Source of the DNA: Terribacillus sp. FSL K6-0262
Lineage (GTDB): Bacteria > Bacillota > Bacilli > Bacillales > Amphibacillaceae
Direction: 5' to 3'
Length of the DNA stretch: 64,000 bases
Assembly (NCBI RefSeq): GCF_037977385.1
Contig: NZ_CP150277.1
Location: forward strand, 2,457,001 to 2,521,000
Shown here: positions 9,459 through 16,946 of the stretch, piece after piece
Layout: each line of letters starts with the position of its first letter
Numbering within the stretch: the first letter of the stretch is position 1
Program-made: the position numbers and the translations under genes
Notes under the pieces: generated by a model
The model's database searches: none
Seen by the model: only the letters and a program-made list of their open reading frames with translations
What the model was told of the DNA's origin: nothing

Positions 9459-10519
9459 CATTGGAAGTCATTCGATAATGCCAGTCTATGATAGTAATGG
9501 AACTTTTCTATTTTCTGTGCTTTCCATAGGTATTGGGAATAGTCCTGGGAATAGTGGCGCATCAAGTAGAACAAGCCATTCTCTTTGAAATACGTGATGG
9601 CTGAGTCGTATACATAATCCATCGTTTCGGGTTCCATATATTTTGCCCATAGAATAGCGAACTGCCACCGATATTCGAGATTGTCCCGTTCTTCACAGAC
9701 CTGCATACCCGTTCTGTAATATGCTTGGGCTTGTTCCGTTTTCCCAAGGATGTAGAGGGAGCGTGTCAGTGTGAACAAGGCCTGTATATATAAAGGGTGG
9801 TCGGGATGGGTGATTGCCTGGAGCAGGAATGGAATGCCTTTGTCATCTGCATTTTGCTTGTGGTACATGAGACCGATGTTGAATTCACAGGCAACGACCA
9901 GATCCTCTTGTCCAAGCTTTTGGGCTATGGAAAGGGCTTCAAGCAGGTTTGCTTCCGCCTTGCCGAATTCGCGCTGATCGATTTGGTTCAACCCTTGCAG
10001 TGATTTGCAATTCGCCACTTTCAATTCATATTGCGGATATTTGGAATAAATGGATATCGCCTTTTCCAAATGGAAACTGGATAAAGCATTGATATCCAAA
10101 TAATAAAATTGCATGGCTTTATTATAATGTAAGCCGGCATGCTCTTCTTCATCATCGACCGCATGCATATGCTGCTCCGCTTTTTCCAATAGCTCAATCG
10201 CCGCAAAATACTCCTTGCGACTGTATTTCACGATTGCCAGGAAACTATAGTAGAAGAAAGACTGAAAATCATCCAAATCATCCGGATTCAATCGCTTCAG
10301 CTTTTCCTCGCAAAGCTCGACATCCCCCATCAAAAAATCAAATCGTGCATCCAGAAGCAAAAAACGATCCCATAAATCATCTGGGAATTCCCCTGCATGC
10401 AATGCATCATAAGCCTCCTTGCGCAGTTCAACGGACTGCGCCCGATCCCGCATTTTAATTGTTTTATGCCATGTATGCAGATGCGTGATGAAGTGTTCTG
10501 TGCTTTTAATGACAGCCAT
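9458..10519 (-). CDS. Rap-family TPR regulator without adjacent phr
   Basis: A 353-residue all-helical TPR protein. The N-terminal 70 residues (ITHLHTWHKTIKMRD) resemble the three-helix bundle of Rap proteins, and the rest is a string of TPR units such as SFFYYSFLAIVKYSRKEYFAAIELLEKA and ACEFNIGLMYHKQNADDKG. Rap proteins either dephosphorylate Spo0F or block DNA binding by ComA-type regulators, and are inhibited by secreted Phr pentapeptides. No phr gene follows, because a strong terminator lies directly at the stop codon. It may be an orphan Rap, or a relative such as an AimR- or PlcR-like receptor. TAGGAG precedes the ATG. Confidence 0.75.
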   Translation of the reverse strand: MAVIKSTEHFITHLHTWHKTIKMRDRAQSVELRKEAYDALHAGEFPDDLWDRFLLLDARFDFLMGDVELCEEKLKRLNPDDLDDFQSFFYYSFLAIVKYSRKEYFAAIELLEKAEQHMHAVDDEEEHAGLHYNKAMQFYYLDINALSSFHLEKAISIYSKYPQYELKVANCKSLQGLNQIDQREFGKAEANLLEALSIAQKLGQEDLVVACEFNIGLMYHKQNADDKGIPFLLQAITHPDHPLYIQALFTLTRSLYILGKTEQAQAYYRTGMQVCEERDNLEYRWQFAILWAKYMEPETMDYVYDSAITYFKENGLFYLMRHYSQDYSQYLWKAQKIEKFHYYHRLALSNDFQ

Positions 10520-10596
10520 ATACCAATACTCCTAATCAGTCAGAATAAACCGGACGGTTGTGTGGTTGGAATACCAAAGGACTGCAAAACGAAGAA

Positions 10597-10619
10597 AGCT
10601 GCTTTCATCAAAAGCAGCT
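10597..10619 (-). other. Hairpin in the rap leader
   Basis: A 9-bp perfect stem AGCTGCTTT/AAAGCAGCT lies about 80 bp upstream of the rap start. On the minus strand it is followed by TTCTTCGTTTT, so it could be an attenuator or just a leader structure. Confidence 0.4.
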
Positions 10620-10731
10620 GCACCGTCTCTTTAAAGAACAAAGCTAGTTTACCATATTTCAAGGCAGTAAGCCTATCAAAATTCCATAAAACGGTGGATT
10701 TATGATAAAAGTATAAACATTTATAATTAAA

Positions 10732-10741
10732 TGTCTAGACA
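10732..10741 (+). promoter_or_regulatory. Probable GmuR operator
   Basis: TGTCTAGACA is a perfect 10-bp palindrome overlapping the -35 of the gmu promoter. HutC-subfamily GntR regulators (for example NagR/YvoA) bind GTCTAGAC cores, and a HutC-type regulator ends this operon. Confidence 0.7.
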
Positions 10742-10763
10742 AATAAGAAATTAACTATATAAT
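10736..10763 (+). promoter_or_regulatory. gmu operon promoter
   Basis: A -35 TAGACA (10736-10741), a 16-bp spacer and a -10 TATAAT (10758-10763). The -35 is overlapped by the operator and the start site by the cre box. Confidence 0.75.
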
Positions 10764-10768
10764 AACAA

Positions 10769-10784
10769 ATGAAAGCGCTTTTAA
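10769..10784 (+). promoter_or_regulatory. cre box of the gmu operon
   Basis: ATGAAAGCGCTTTTAA fits the CcpA consensus WTGNAANCGNWNNCW with one change at the conserved C near the 3' end. It sits just downstream of the -10, a position that gives catabolite repression. Confidence 0.8.
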
Positions 10785-10808
10785 TAATTATCCAAGGAGT
10801 GTCATCCG

Positions 10809-11123
10809 ATGAATAAAATTCTATTAGCGTGCAGTTCAGGTATGTCTACCAGTTTGCTTGTCACTAAAATGCAAGCGTTTGCAGAATCAGTGGGAGATGA
10901 AGCGAAGATTTGGGCGGTCGGTCAGGATCAGGCGAAGAAAGAAATGGCGGATGCCGATGTAGTGTTGATCGGTCCGCAAATGAGCTTCCTCAAAGGAGAA
11001 CTCGCTGCCGAAGCGCAGAAATATGGTATCCAAGTCGAAGTGATCGACATGATGGCATATGGCATGGCCGATGGAGAGAAAGCGTACAAACAGGCACTGG
11101 GCCTGATCGGGGCAACATCATGA
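10809..11123 (+). CDS. gmuB: PTS beta-glucoside/mannoside EIIB component
   Basis: A 104-residue EIIB of the lactose/cellobiose family. The phosphorylated Cys8 lies in the loop [14 protein letters not shown], and GQDQAKKEMADADVVLIGPQ is typical of the fold. It passes phosphate from EIIA to the sugar entering through EIIC. It is the first gene of an EIIB-EIIA-EIIC-glycosidase-GntR operon whose order and protein lengths match B. subtilis gmuBACDR (oligo-mannan and glucomannan use). AAGGAGTG precedes the ATG. Its stop overlaps the EIIA start by four bases (ATGA). Confidence 0.9.
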   Translation: MNKILLACSSGMSTSLLVTKMQAFAESVGDEAKIWAVGQDQAKKEMADADVVLIGPQMSFLKGELAAEAQKYGIQVEVIDMMAYGMADGEKAYKQALGLIGATS

Positions 11124-11452
11124 ACGAGCTGAAATTGGAAGAACTGACAGAAGAACAGGTTTGTTTTCAGATGATCCTTCACAGCGGCAATGCCAGAAGC
11201 AAGATCCTGCAGGCGCTTCGGCTTTATCGGGAGGGGGATATGGAGAAAGTGAATGACATGCTGGCAGATGCAGAGGAAGATTTGTCACTTGTGCATAAAG
11301 TCCATTTTGAGCTGGTACAGCAGGAGGCAGCTGGCCGGCAGCAGGGACTTTCCCTTTTGTTCCTGCACGCCGAGGACCATTTCATGTCCACGTTGACAAT
11401 GAAGGAAATGGTCAAAGAAATGATCCCAATTTTCCAAGGGCTGAAGAGCTAA
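11120..11452 (+). CDS. gmuA: PTS beta-glucoside/mannoside EIIA component
   Basis: A 110-residue helical EIIA of the lactose/cellobiose family with the conserved histidine region LFLHAEDHFMSTLTM. It takes phosphate from HPr and passes it to GmuB. The true start is the ATG at 11120, which overlaps the EIIB stop; longer upstream extension of the frame runs through gmuB and is not coding. The length equals that of B. subtilis GmuA. Confidence 0.9.
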   Translation: MNELKLEELTEEQVCFQMILHSGNARSKILQALRLYREGDMEKVNDMLADAEEDLSLVHKVHFELVQQEAAGRQQGLSLLFLHAEDHFMSTLTMKEMVKEMIPIFQGLKS

Positions 11453-11467
11453 AGGAGGAAGCAGGCA

Positions 11468-12796
11468 ATGTTCGATAAGTTTAGCAAGTATTTGATTCCG
11501 ATTGCCGGCAAGCTGAATAACAATCGTTATCTCGGTGTGCTGCGGGATGCCTTCATGCTGGCATTCCCATTGACCATTTTCGGTTCGATCATGGTGGTAC
11601 TGGCCAATTTGCCATTCCTGGATAATGTGATGAGCGAATCGCTGCTTGCTGGTATCCAGGAATCGCTTGGACCAGCGCCGAATGCCACGATGAATATTGC
11701 ATCTGTTTTCGTTGTCTTCGGTATTGGCTATTATCTGGCGAAAAGCTACGGAGTGGAAGCGATTTTCGGCGGAGCGGTAGCCTTGACGGCCTTCCTCCTG
11801 CTGACACCATATGTCGTTTCGACGGAAAGCGGCGAAGTGGTGAGCAATGTACTGGCTGTTGACCGCCTAGGTGCGAAGGGGATGTTCCTCGGCATGATTG
11901 TCGCGTTCCTTTCCGGGGAGATCTATCGTTATATCACGCAGAAGAAAATCGTCATCAAGATGCCGGCAGGTGTGCCGCCAGCTGTATCGCAATCATTCGC
12001 TGCCCTCATCCCGGCGGTCGTGACCCTGACGGTATTCTTGGTGATTAATATCATTGTGACACAAGGATTCGACACGAATCTGCATGATGTCATCTTCAAT
12101 ACAGTGCAGGCACCGCTTGTCGGATTGGGAGGAGGGCTTCCGGCTACCTTGATCGCCGTGTTCTTCATCCAGGTCCTTTGGTTCTTCGGCTTGCATGGAC
12201 AGATCATCATCAACTCTGTCATGGATCCAATCTGGAATACATTGTCCCTGGAAAACCTGCAAGCTTATACAACGACGGGGGAATTACCGCATATCATCAA
12301 TAAGCAGTTCATCGAGGTCTACCTTGTCGGTGCTGGGGGGACAGGGATGACACTGGCGGTCTTGGCGGCAATCCTTTTATTCATGCGAAGCAAGCAAATG
12401 AAGCAGGTGGGCAAGCTCGGAATCGGGCCGGGTATCTTCAATGTAAATGAGCCTGTGATTTTCGGACTGCCGATCGTCATGAATCCGCTGATTCTCTTGC
12501 CGTGGATCATTGCACCGATGGTCGTGACAGTCGTCAGCTATGTAGCGATGGCCATCGGGCTGGTGCCGCCGCCGACTGGGGTGACGATTCCATGGACTGT
12601 GCCGATATTCATCAGCGGATTCCTGGCAACCAACTCGATTGCTGGCTCGCTGCTGCAGCTCGTGAACGTGCTGATCGTATTCGCAATTTGGTTCCCATTC
12701 CTCAAGTTCATCGACAGGATGAATATCAAGCAGGAAAAGGATGCGGCACAGAAGGATGCAGCAGCCGACATGCAAGTACCAAAGGAGAAGATTTGA
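11468..12796 (+). CDS. gmuC: PTS beta-glucoside/mannoside EIIC permease
   Basis: A 442-residue membrane EIIC of the lactose/cellobiose family, the same length as B. subtilis GmuC. It has about ten hydrophobic segments. Family motifs include NNRYLGVLRDAFMLAFPLTI, the GLHGQIIINSVMDPIW loop, and the substrate-site region NVNEPVIFGLPIVMNP. It moves the disaccharide across the membrane while it is phosphorylated. AAAGGAGG lies upstream of the ATG, and it is 15 bp from gmuA. Confidence 0.9.
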   Translation: MFDKFSKYLIPIAGKLNNNRYLGVLRDAFMLAFPLTIFGSIMVVLANLPFLDNVMSESLLAGIQESLGPAPNATMNIASVFVVFGIGYYLAKSYGVEAIFGGAVALTAFLLLTPYVVSTESGEVVSNVLAVDRLGAKGMFLGMIVAFLSGEIYRYITQKKIVIKMPAGVPPAVSQSFAALIPAVVTLTVFLVINIIVTQGFDTNLHDVIFNTVQAPLVGLGGGLPATLIAVFFIQVLWFFGLHGQIIINSVMDPIWNTLSLENLQAYTTTGELPHIINKQFIEVYLVGAGGTGMTLAVLAAILLFMRSKQMKQVGKLGIGPGIFNVNEPVIFGLPIVMNPLILLPWIIAPMVVTVVSYVAMAIGLVPPPTGVTIPWTVPIFISGFLATNSIAGSLLQLVNVLIVFAIWFPFLKFIDRMNIKQEKDAAQKDAAADMQVPKEKI

Positions 12797-12797
12797 T

Positions 12798-14213
12798 ATG
12801 GAAGTGACAGAGCAAAAAAAAAAGCAAGTAAACTATCTATTCCCGAAGGATTTCTGGTGGGGGTCCTCCTCTTCGGCAACTCAGATGGAGGGTGCTGCCA
12901 ATGTGGATGGGAAAGGGCAGAATATTTGGGATTACTGGTATGAGCAGGAACCGAACCGTTTCCATAACGGTATCGGTCCTGCCGATACCTCGGGTTTCTA
13001 CTACCGTTACAAGGAAGACATTGCCCTGATGAAAGAAGTGGGCCATAATTCATTCCGATTTTCGATTTCCTGGTCCAGGCTGATCCCGGGAGGCACAGGA
13101 GATGTCAATGAAAAAGCGGCAGCATTTTATCAGGATGTGATCGATGAATTATTGGATAAGGATATCGAGCCATTTGTGAACCTTTTCCATTTCGATATGC
13201 CGATGGCGCTGCAGGAAAAAGGCGGCTGGGAAAGCAGGGAAGTAGTCGAGGCGTATACGGATTATGCGGCAGTATGCTTCCGGCTGTTCGGCGATAAGGT
13301 GAAAAGGTGGTTTACGCATAATGAGCCGATCGTGCCGGTGGAAGGCGGTTATCTATATGATTTTCACTATCCGAATGTCGTGGATTTCCGCCGGGCGGTG
13401 CAAGTGGCCTATCATACGCAGCTATCAAGCGCACTTGCCATCCAGAAGTACCGGGAACAAGGGCAGGACGGAGAAATCGGGATCATCCTGAACCTGACGC
13501 CTTCCTATCCAAGGAGCAGCAATCCAGCTGATCTGAAAGCTTCCCGGTTAGCGGATGCTTTCTTCAATCGCTCCTTCCTGGATCCATCTGTCAGGGGAGA
13601 GTTTCCGCAGGAGCTGGTGGATATACTTCGTGAGGAAGGGTATCTGCCGGTCTATACGGAGGCGGATTTGGAAGCGATCAGGGAAAATACAGTCGATTTG
13701 CTCGGTGTGAACTACTATCAGCCGCGGCGTGTGAAAGCGAAAGAGTATGCGGTCCATCCGGATGCCCCGTTCATGCCGGACAGATTCTTCGACTCGTATG
13801 AGATGCCGGGCCGGAAGATGAATGTGCATCGCGGCTGGGAAATCTATGAAAAGGGAATCTATGATATCCTGATCAACTTGCGTGATAACTATGGTAATAT
13901 ACCATGTTTCATTTCGGAAAATGGCATGGGTGTAGAAGGAGAAGAGAAGTTCCGGGATGCAGATGGCATCATCCAGGACGATTACCGGATCGACTTCATC
14001 AAAGGTCATCTGCGCTGGGTGCATCAAGCCCTGAATGAGGGTGCACAGGTGAAGGGGTATCATTTATGGACGTTCATGGATAATTGGTCGTGGACGAATG
14101 CTTATAAGAATCGGTATGGATTCGTCTCGGTCAATCTGGATAAGGACGGGGAGCGTTCCATCAAGAAAAGCGGCAAATGGATGAAGCAAGTCGCGGAGCA
14201 AAACGGATTCTAA
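12798..14213 (+). CDS. gmuD: GH1 6-phospho-beta-glycosidase
   Basis: A 471-residue family 1 glycoside hydrolase. The acid/base Glu176 is in THNEP and the nucleophile Glu374 in ISENGMG; FPKDFWWGSSSSATQMEG near the N-terminus is also typical. It would hydrolyse the 6-phospho-disaccharide made by the PTS in the cytoplasm. GmuD of B. subtilis acts on phospho-mannosides or glucosides, and the exact sugar cannot be fixed by sequence. I chose the ATG at 12798, one base after the gmuC stop, with AAAGGAGAAG upstream; the open frame back to 12741 overlaps gmuC. This is the only phospho-glycosidase in the window and may also serve the second PTS operon at 26.4 kb. Confidence 0.9.
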   Translation: MEVTEQKKKQVNYLFPKDFWWGSSSSATQMEGAANVDGKGQNIWDYWYEQEPNRFHNGIGPADTSGFYYRYKEDIALMKEVGHNSFRFSISWSRLIPGGTGDVNEKAAAFYQDVIDELLDKDIEPFVNLFHFDMPMALQEKGGWESREVVEAYTDYAAVCFRLFGDKVKRWFTHNEPIVPVEGGYLYDFHYPNVVDFRRAVQVAYHTQLSSALAIQKYREQGQDGEIGIILNLTPSYPRSSNPADLKASRLADAFFNRSFLDPSVRGEFPQELVDILREEGYLPVYTEADLEAIRENTVDLLGVNYYQPRRVKAKEYAVHPDAPFMPDRFFDSYEMPGRKMNVHRGWEIYEKGIYDILINLRDNYGNIPCFISENGMGVEGEEKFRDADGIIQDDYRIDFIKGHLRWVHQALNEGAQVKGYHLWTFMDNWSWTNAYKNRYGFVSVNLDKDGERSIKKSGKWMKQVAEQNGF

Positions 14214-14217
14214 GATT

Positions 14218-14244
14218 GCGGCGGCCTATATGGCCGTCCTTTTC
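14218..14244 (+). terminator. Weak terminator after gmuD
   Basis: A GC-rich stem GGCGGCC/GGCCGTCC with one bulge around TATAT is followed by TTTTC. It may reduce but not stop read-through into gmuR. Confidence 0.5.
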
Positions 14245-14317
14245 ATTGGGCGATTGCCGCATTTCCAGTATTTTGATAAGCTAACAGCAAGCAGATCGGC
14301 AGCAGAGGAGGAGCACT

Positions 14318-15031
14318 ATGAAATATCAAGTGATATCAGAAGAAATCAGACATCGTATCGAATCAGGATTCTATCCTCTGGATCAGCCGTTACCGGATGA
14401 GCACAGCCTTGTAGAAGAGTTTTCCTGCAGCAGGATGACAATCAAACGCGCACTTGATGTACTTGCATCGGAAGGAATCATTTTCCGAAAGCGCGGGCAC
14501 GGCACCTTCATCGTGCAATCTTCCTTCCAATCGGACTATATTCATGTCGGGACGAATGAAACGCTTGGTTTCACTAGCTTGATGAAGGATAAGCAAGTCA
14601 CTTCGAAGCTGATCTTATTCGACATGATTGCCCCTGCACCCGAAGTGGCATCGTATTTGGCCATTTCGGAGGATACCCCTGTGTACCATCATATCCGCGT
14701 ACGCTGTGTCGATGAAAATCCGCATGTCATCGAGGAAACCTTTATGCCGACCCCCCTGATTCCGGGTATCACGCCGGCAGTCCTGCATGGCTCGGTATAT
14801 GCTTATATGCAGAATGAGCTTGGATTGAAAATAGCAGGTTCGCGCCGGCGGATCAGAGCGGAGCAGGCAACGGCAAGGGACCGGGAAGAGCTGGGCCTGG
14901 CCGAGAATGAACCTGTGCTTGTGATCGAGCAGGTTGCTTATCTCAATACCGGCATCGCCTTCGAATACTCTTTTGCAAGACACCGGTTCGACAAGTTCGA
15001 AATCACCACTGTGAATATCAACGGCAAGTGA
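14318..15031 (+). CDS. gmuR: GntR/HutC-family regulator of the gmu operon
   Basis: A 237-residue regulator, the same length as B. subtilis GmuR. The N-terminal winged helix includes EHSLVEEFSCSRMTIKRALDVLASEGIIFRKRGHGTFI. The C-terminal UTRA effector domain ends with AFEYSFARHRFDKFEI. It should repress the operon at TGTCTAGACA (10732) until a phosphorylated sugar binds. AGGAGG precedes the ATG. B. subtilis gmuE, gmuF and gmuG, which usually follow, are absent. Confidence 0.88.
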   Translation: MKYQVISEEIRHRIESGFYPLDQPLPDEHSLVEEFSCSRMTIKRALDVLASEGIIFRKRGHGTFIVQSSFQSDYIHVGTNETLGFTSLMKDKQVTSKLILFDMIAPAPEVASYLAISEDTPVYHHIRVRCVDENPHVIEETFMPTPLIPGITPAVLHGSVYAYMQNELGLKIAGSRRRIRAEQATARDREELGLAENEPVLVIEQVAYLNTGIAFEYSFARHRFDKFEITTVNINGK

Positions 15032-15060
15032 CCCGTCAGCTTCTGGCGGGTCATATTTTT
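15029..15060 (+). terminator. Terminator after gmuR
   Basis: The stem TGACCCGTCA/TGGCGGGTCA (one G-T pair) starts at the gmuR stop codon and is followed by TATTTTT. It overlaps the 3' end of the convergent rpiR gene. Confidence 0.75.
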
Positions 15061-15950
15061 GTTGCGGCGATGGCGTTTCTTACCTTTTCCACGGAGGCCT
15101 GTGCTTTGTCTTTCTGACGCATGATCACTGTCACGTAAAGGGCATCGATGATACTAAGCTGGGCAATCCGTGATGCGAGCGCTTCGGAGCGGTATTCGGT
15201 CTCCTCCGAGCTGGTATGCAGGGCAACATCTACTTGCTGGCCGATCGGGGATTTTGGGAAACCGGTGATGGCGATCGTCCGGGCCCCTGTTTTCTTGATG
15301 GTCTGAAGCAGCTGATAAGCATCCTTGCTTGCACCGGAGTGGGAGAAGATGAAAGCGACATCCTGTCCGGTCAGCTGGGAAGCAGACATGAGCTGCAAAT
15401 GGGCATCAGGGAACGCGAATGCAGGCACGCCGGATCGGACAAACTTATGATACGCATCCATTGCGACCATATTGGATCCCCCGAAGCCATAGAATTCCGC
15501 CCTTCTTGCGCCAAGCAGCAAAGCAGCTGCCCGTTCAAGCTCGGTATCGTCAAGTACCTGCAAAGTATTCTCCAATGTACGGATATTTGACTGAAAAATT
15601 TTTTCGGCAACGATCTTCGCCGTGTCCTGCTCACTGACGTCCTCATGCAGCATTTTGTTCGGGGCGATGATTTCTGGTGCCAATGCAATCTTCAGTGCCT
15701 GGAAACCCTTGTAGCCGATCCGCTTGCAAAAGCGGGAAACGGTGGCATCTGCTACATCCAGCTGGTCGGCAACCTGACTGATTGTCTGATGGACAATCTT
15801 TTCCGGATGCTCCAATATGAAATCGGCAATTTTTTTCTCTTTATCACTCAGTCTTGGATAGTGGGATCGAATCCCCGCCAAACCTTGCTTTACCAAGAAA
15901 ATCAGCTCGCTTTCGTCCTTAATGTCATCAAAAGTATAGCATAAATTCAT
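15051..15950 (-). CDS. RpiR-family regulator of gluconate genes
   Basis: A 299-residue regulator. The N-terminal HTH_6 domain is seen in LSDKEKKIADFILEHP and ADATVSRFCKRIGYKGFQALK, and a SIS sugar-phosphate domain follows with FYGFGGSNMVAMDAYHKF and FIFSHSGASKDA. It is divergent from gnd-gntK-gntP, so 6-phosphogluconate is a likely effector. The ATG at 15950 has no clear ribosome site. A TTG about 18 codons in, before VKQGLAGIRSHYP, would give the usual family N-terminus, so the start is uncertain. It replaces the GntR-type regulator of the B. subtilis gnt operon. Confidence 0.85.
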   Translation of the reverse strand: MNLCYTFDDIKDESELIFLVKQGLAGIRSHYPRLSDKEKKIADFILEHPEKIVHQTISQVADQLDVADATVSRFCKRIGYKGFQALKIALAPEIIAPNKMLHEDVSEQDTAKIVAEKIFQSNIRTLENTLQVLDDTELERAAALLLGARRAEFYGFGGSNMVAMDAYHKFVRSGVPAFAFPDAHLQLMSASQLTGQDVAFIFSHSGASKDAYQLLQTIKKTGARTIAITGFPKSPIGQQVDVALHTSSEETEYRSEALASRIAQLSIIDALYVTVIMRQKDKAQASVEKVRNAIAATKI

Positions 15951-15965
15951 TGAAAGCGATTGCTA
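15951..15965 (+). promoter_or_regulatory. cre-like site in the gluconate control region
   Basis: TGAAAGCGATTGCTA fits the CcpA site loosely (CG centre, TGAAA left arm) and abuts the upstream end of the rpiR reading frame. Confidence 0.5.
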
Positions 15966-15967
15966 TA

Positions 15968-16013
15968 TGAAAATTATTTTCGTATTATGGTATCATAAAT
16001 TGAAAATTATTTT
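15968..16013 (+). promoter_or_regulatory. Probable RpiR operator pair
   Basis: The 13-mer TGAAAATTATTTT occurs twice, at 15968-15980 and 16001-16013, three helical turns apart. Each copy is an imperfect palindrome around GAAAAT-T-ATTTT. The second copy abuts the gnd ribosome site. The paired, phased layout suits dimeric binding by the divergent RpiR regulator. Confidence 0.65.
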
Positions 16014-16030
16014 GAAGGAGTTCATTTATC

Positions 16031-16927
16031 ATGCATATTGGATTAATCGGTCTTGGCAAAATGGGTTTCAATCTTGGTCTGAATCTATTGGATAATAACT
16101 TTGATGTCGTTGCTTTCGATGTAAATGAAGAGGCACGAGCTAAATTTGCAGAAACAAAAGGATCGGCTGCCGGTTCTTTGAAAGAATTGGTTGAGCAGCT
16201 TCCAAGCCCTAAAATCATTTGGTCGATGGTACCGGCTGGTGAGGTCACGGATAAAGTCCTGGAAGAATTGAAGGGGTATCTATCTGCAGGGGATATCTTG
16301 ATGGACGGCGGTAACTCCAATTACAAGCAATCTGTCGAACGGGCAAAAGCCTTTGCAGAAACAGGCGTTCATTTCTTCGATGTCGGTACGAGCGGCGGAA
16401 CGGATGGAGCACGTCATGGTGTCTGCACGATGATCGGCGGCGATGCAGAAGTGTTCAAGACCATCGAACCGATTTTCCAGGCAATCAGTGTCGAAAATGG
16501 CTATCATTATGCTGGTAAAAGCGGCAGCGGCCATTTCCTGAAAATGGTCCATAACGGTATCGAGTACGGCATGATGCAGGCGATTGCGGAAGGCTTCGAA
16601 GTCTTGGAGAAAAGTGATTATGACTTTGATTATGAGCAAGTGGCGAAAATGTGGAACAATGGCTCCGTTGTCCGTTCCTGGCTGATGGAACTGGTGGAAT
16701 CCGCATTCAGCAAGGATCCGAAGCTTGATGCCATCCGCGGTGTCATGCACTCCTCCGGTGAAGGCAAATGGACAGTCGAGACTGCATTGGAGCTGCAAGC
16801 AGCTACACCAGTCATCGCCATGTCGCTGATGATGCGCTACCGTTCCTTGGACGAAGATACTTTCTCTGGAAAAGTGGTCGCAGCTTTGCGAAATGAATTC
16901 GGCGGACATGCAGTAGTGAAACGCTAA
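16031..16927 (+). CDS. gnd: 6-phosphogluconate dehydrogenase (short form)
   Basis: A 298-residue decarboxylating 6-phosphogluconate dehydrogenase of the short YqeC/Gnd type; the classic enzyme is about 470 residues. The nucleotide loop is GLIGLGKMGFNLG. The substrate motifs are DGGNSNYKQS and FDVGTSGGTDGARHG, the catalytic lysine lies in GSGHFLKMVHNGIEYGMMQ, and the C-terminal helices follow. It yields ribulose 5-phosphate, CO2 and NAD(P)H from the product of GntK. GAAGGAG precedes the ATG, and gntK follows 19 bp later. The cofactor preference is not decidable. Confidence 0.92.
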   Translation: MHIGLIGLGKMGFNLGLNLLDNNFDVVAFDVNEEARAKFAETKGSAAGSLKELVEQLPSPKIIWSMVPAGEVTDKVLEELKGYLSAGDILMDGGNSNYKQSVERAKAFAETGVHFFDVGTSGGTDGARHGVCTMIGGDAEVFKTIEPIFQAISVENGYHYAGKSGSGHFLKMVHNGIEYGMMQAIAEGFEVLEKSDYDFDYEQVAKMWNNGSVVRSWLMELVESAFSKDPKLDAIRGVMHSSGEGKWTVETALELQAATPVIAMSLMMRYRSLDEDTFSGKVVAALRNEFGGHAVVKR

Positions 16928-16946
16928 CGACAAAAGGGAGGGGAAG

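Noticed and set aside
10597..10619. A riboswitch in the rap leader
   Set aside because: Only one simple hairpin is visible and no known riboswitch core could be recognised.
16280..16933. A 217-codon open frame opposite gnd
   Set aside because: It is antisense to a highly conserved enzyme and has a biased His/Cys-rich composition.
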